Shown here: positions 61,925-64,000 of the stretch, in pieces | Numbering within the stretch: the stretch's first letter is position 1 | Layout of the letters: every line of letters begins with the position of its first letter | NCBI RefSeq assembly: GCF_900110105.1 | Contig: NZ_FOCL01000004.1 | Coordinates: forward strand, 528,495 to 592,494 | Source of the DNA: Mucilaginibacter gossypiicola | Lineage (GTDB): Bacteria; Bacteroidota; Bacteroidia; Sphingobacteriales; Sphingobacteriaceae | Reading direction: 5' to 3' | DNA: 64,000 bases | The notes under the pieces: generated by a model | The model's database searches: none | Told to the model about the DNA's origin: nothing | What the model saw: the letters and a program-made list of their open reading frames with translations, nothing else | Translations under genes and position numbers: made by a program

Positions 61925-62014
61925 ATGACGGGCAACAGTTTAATCACCAGCGATAGATATATACCAGCCGAAAACAGGGGTGGTGTGTATATGCCCATGT
62001 GTTGCTGTTGTTGA
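61925..62014 (+). CDS. Cysteine-ended leader peptide 1
   Basis: A 29-codon ORF ending in four consecutive cysteines (MPMCCCC, codons TGT TGC TGT TGT before TGA). It lies about 21 nt after a predicted -7 box and 66 nt before a second such ORF. There is no other domain. The 5' position and Cys run resemble the leader at 5347..5442, which has the same promoter motif. Role in cysteine- or sulfur-dependent control is inferred. Confidence 0.6.
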   Translation: MTGNSLITSDRYIPAENRGGVYMPMCCCC

Positions 62015-62081
62015 AATTATCTCCACAACATACACGCTGTTACACTCCTTTAAATTTACTGACCTCAATTAATATATTTTT

Positions 62082-62177
62082 ATGAACACATCCAGCAATA
62101 AACAAATAAGCAGCGCCATCCTGCCGGGCTTGCTCATGCGTTACCGGGTAATTTATGGATTATGCCGTTGTTGTTGA
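62082..62177 (+). CDS. Cysteine-ended leader peptide 2
   Basis: A 31-codon ORF ending CRCC (codons TGC CGT TGT TGT, then TGA). The sequence before it is hydrophobic and basic (AILPGLLMRYRVIYGL). It follows leader peptide 1 by 67 nt and precedes the thioredoxin-fold gene by 63 nt, so two cysteine-ended ORFs sit in tandem ahead of one gene. It may act with peptide 1 as a leader cistron or be a small membrane-associated peptide. No family recognised. Confidence 0.5.
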   Translation: MNTSSNKQISSAILPGLLMRYRVIYGLCRCC

Positions 62178-62240
62178 ACAATAAAACTCAACCACAATTA
62201 CCTTAAAACATTATCCATAACATCATAAATCTATTTTAAA

Positions 62241-62885
62241 ATGCAAACCACAAATAACAATAAATATCCTTTTTTTGATCTGCTTGAAGTTGTTGCCGAA
62301 CCTGATCTTAATTTTCGTAAGCTAAAATCATTGCATCCTGTTAAAGCGGGGAATTTAGTCCCTGAGTTTAAGTTAAGTAATGATTACAGTCGCTGGCAGT
62401 TATTTTATAATGGGGCGGAAACACATGGCCCAATTTCGCAAAGGAATTTGTTGAGCAAACCATTGGTTATCTCTTTTTATTCGCGTCACTGGGGCCAGCA
62501 AGGTTTAGCGCAGCTTAAGCAACTAAACAATCTGCATCATGAAGTTAAAGCAAGCGGAGGCAACCTGCTTATCATTAGTGATGAACGCACTGAAGAACTT
62601 GAGAAATGGGCATGGGAGCAAAGCCTTACCCTTAATTTTTATCATGACGCCAATAAAGAAATAGCACAACAATTTAGGGTATACGCTGATGAATACCCGG
62701 TATGGGACAGGTTTTCGGGCATCGACGAAAATGCGCCTTTACTGGCAACTTATATTATTGAGCCATCAAAGCAGGTTATCTACAGTCATATCGATTGGGA
62801 TTTCCTGGGTACTTTTTCTTCAGAGGAGATTATCAGCGCAGTTTATGAGTCGGCATTGATCAGCAACAGCCGCAAATCAGCATAA
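62241..62885 (+). CDS. AhpC/TSA (peroxiredoxin-like) thioredoxin-fold protein without the peroxidatic Cys
   Basis: A 214-residue protein with a thioredoxin-like fold of the AhpC/TSA family: VPEFKLSND strand, PLVISFYSRHWGQQGLAQLKQL helix region and later YADEYPVWDRFSGIDENAPLLATYII. In a peroxiredoxin a Cys follows the first strand; here the site reads SRHWGQQG with no cysteine anywhere in the protein, so it cannot reduce peroxide by the usual route. No signal peptide. It follows two Cys-ended micro-ORFs and a promoter motif shared with the sulfatase locus. Function unknown; a sulfur-regulated role is possible. Confidence 0.75.
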   Translation: MQTTNNNKYPFFDLLEVVAEPDLNFRKLKSLHPVKAGNLVPEFKLSNDYSRWQLFYNGAETHGPISQRNLLSKPLVISFYSRHWGQQGLAQLKQLNNLHHEVKASGGNLLIISDERTEELEKWAWEQSLTLNFYHDANKEIAQQFRVYADEYPVWDRFSGIDENAPLLATYIIEPSKQVIYSHIDWDFLGTFSSEEIISAVYESALISNSRKSA

Positions 62886-62910
62886 ACATTCAGAAAGTTA
62901 ATTATTGGGT

Positions 62911-62962
62911 AAAAGGCATCTCAAGTGTATAGCTTAACAATCACATATGAGATGTCTTTTTT
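62911..62962. terminator. Terminator between convergent genes
   Basis: AAAAGGCATCTCA (62911..62923) pairs with TGAGATGTCTTTTTT (62948..62962) with one G-U pair, in the gap of two convergent genes. Confidence 0.8.
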
Positions 62963-62994
62963 GCGTTGAAATGATCACCATCTATTTGCTTTTT

Positions 62995-63927
62995 CTAATT
63001 TAAATGCCCTCCCCGTAGCCTGGCTTTGTAATAGCTCGGCGTAGTGCCCTCTATCTTTTTAAACGCCCGGCTAAAGTAGTTAAGGTTATTGAACCCTGCT
63101 TTAAAACAAGCTTCGGAGATGCTGTTATGTGGATTGTTCATGAGCTGCTTGGCTAATTGCAGGCGCTCCTTAATGATATAATCTACCGGTGATATCCCCA
63201 GTTCATGTTTAAACGCCCGGAAAAAACTGGCTTTACTCATGAAGGCCATCTGGCTCAAAGCATCAATATTAAGTTTTTCGCTTAGATGAACCCTGATATA
63301 TTCAAGCACATAAGCAAAACGGCTACCGCTTGATAACTCATGCAAGTTATCGCTAATCTCGTTGAGGTTCTGCATCTGCATAATGCGGATCAGCAATTCC
63401 TTTAAAGTGAGGTTGGCCAGCACATCTTTGGTTAAGGCGTCGCCGGTGCTGATGCGAATAAGTTTGTTGATGAGTTGGGCCAGTTCATAATTGTTAAAAA
63501 AGTGGAACTGGTTATAATTAAGCTGCCATATCCGTTTGTCTTCCCTCGGATAATTTTCATTTAAAAAATCAAGCGTATTGGCAATCTCCTGGTGGTTAAT
63601 AGCCAAAGCGGTGCATTGCGATGGTTGGTTGATGGTGGCTTCCGGGAAGTCAATTTTCATGGTAATGTTGGGCGGAACAATAACTGTTTCGCCGGGTAGG
63701 TAATCGAAGCCGGGTTTATCAAACAGGTGCATCACTTTTTTACCTCTCAGCATGCTGGTTATTACCAGGTCGCTAAAAGTCAGGGGCACGAGTTCGCTGC
63801 GCTGAAAGGTTTCAAAAACGTTGAGCTCACAATGATTCATGGTGTAAGCCTTGCGGTTTTCAATCAGTGTATTCAGTTCTTTTCCGTGTGAAAGGCTTAG
63901 TGGAGATAACAGGGTTTTGTTATTCAT
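62995..63927 (-). CDS. AraC-family transcriptional regulator
   Basis: A 310-residue protein with an N-terminal AraC-type sensing domain (about 1-175, PGETVIVPPNITMKIDFP) and a C-terminal double helix-turn-helix (about 205-305): LNIDALSQMAFMSKASFFRAFKHELGISPVDYI and SISEACFKAGFNNLNYFSRAFKKIEGTTP. It binds DNA as a regulator, responding to a small ligand bound by the N-terminal domain. It converges with the thioredoxin-fold gene. Its own promoter lies in 63928..64000, which carries no other gene. Confidence 0.92.
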   Translation of the reverse strand: MNNKTLLSPLSLSHGKELNTLIENRKAYTMNHCELNVFETFQRSELVPLTFSDLVITSMLRGKKVMHLFDKPGFDYLPGETVIVPPNITMKIDFPEATINQPSQCTALAINHQEIANTLDFLNENYPREDKRIWQLNYNQFHFFNNYELAQLINKLIRISTGDALTKDVLANLTLKELLIRIMQMQNLNEISDNLHELSSGSRFAYVLEYIRVHLSEKLNIDALSQMAFMSKASFFRAFKHELGISPVDYIIKERLQLAKQLMNNPHNSISEACFKAGFNNLNYFSRAFKKIEGTTPSYYKARLRGGHLN

Positions 63928-64000
63928 AGCCGTTTATAATTTATACCAAATTAGGCATACTTATTATGATTAACAAGCGGGCAATAAAAATGCGACCATT

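Overview
The window looks like a chromosome segment of a soil- or plant-associated member of the Bacteroidota, most likely Sphingobacteriaceae (Mucilaginibacter/Pedobacter-like). This is inferred from two SusC/SusD pairs, promoter boxes of the TAnnTTTG type, formylglycine-dependent sulfatases, FG-GAP/ASPIC proteins, a short YtrA-type GntR regulator, and many dispersed palindromic intergenic repeats. I saw no rRNA, tRNA, CRISPR array or intact insertion sequence.

Layout. 1-3.0 kb: a minus-strand ABC transporter operon with its own GntR repressor and a well-placed operator. 3.1-5.1 kb: a small acidic protein, exonuclease III and an unknown membrane protein. 5.2-20.1 kb (plus strand): an organosulfate-scavenging locus. 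It starts with a promoter, a 31-residue leader peptide ending in clustered cysteines, two tiny membrane proteins, a fatty-acid-hydroxylase/sterol-desaturase-like enzyme and a formylglycine-generating enzyme (FGE). It continues with a SusC/SusD pair, an NTF2-like protein, three sulfatases with CxPxR motifs and a rhodanese-thioredoxin fusion. 20.1-31.0 kb: an exopolysaccharide cluster in two divergent arms (glycosyltransferases, two O-antigen-polymerase-like proteins, a flippase). 31.0-44.6 kb: a zinc-ribbon micro-protein, an ECF sigma factor with a membrane/beta-barrel partner, a DUF885 lipoprotein, a PQQ dehydrogenase with a fused cytochrome c, a membrane-anchored helix-turn-helix protein divergent from two concanavalin-like secreted proteins, an alpha/beta hydrolase, an M15-like peptidase, a GH88 hydrolase and a TMEM175-like channel. 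44.6-59.7 kb: a divergent FadL-like porin/PI-PLC-like pair, then a minus-strand block of SusC, SusD, ASPIC/FG-GAP protein, vanadium-haloperoxidase-like protein and cytochrome c/FG-GAP protein. 60-64 kb: an L,D-transpeptidase, a thioredoxin-fold gene preceded by two more cysteine-ended mini-ORFs, and an AraC regulator.

The observation most worth following is the set of cysteine-ended micro-ORFs (5347..5442, 61925..62014, 62082..62177). They sit in the 5' leaders of two transcription units 56 kb apart, and both promoters carry the same dyad-containing 30-bp motif (26/30 identical, opposite orientation). One unit opens the FGE/sulfatase locus. The reading offered here is a sulfur- or cysteine-responsive control circuit acting through a DNA-binding regulator plus translation of consecutive Cys codons. 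The sequence elements are seen directly; the regulatory function is inference.
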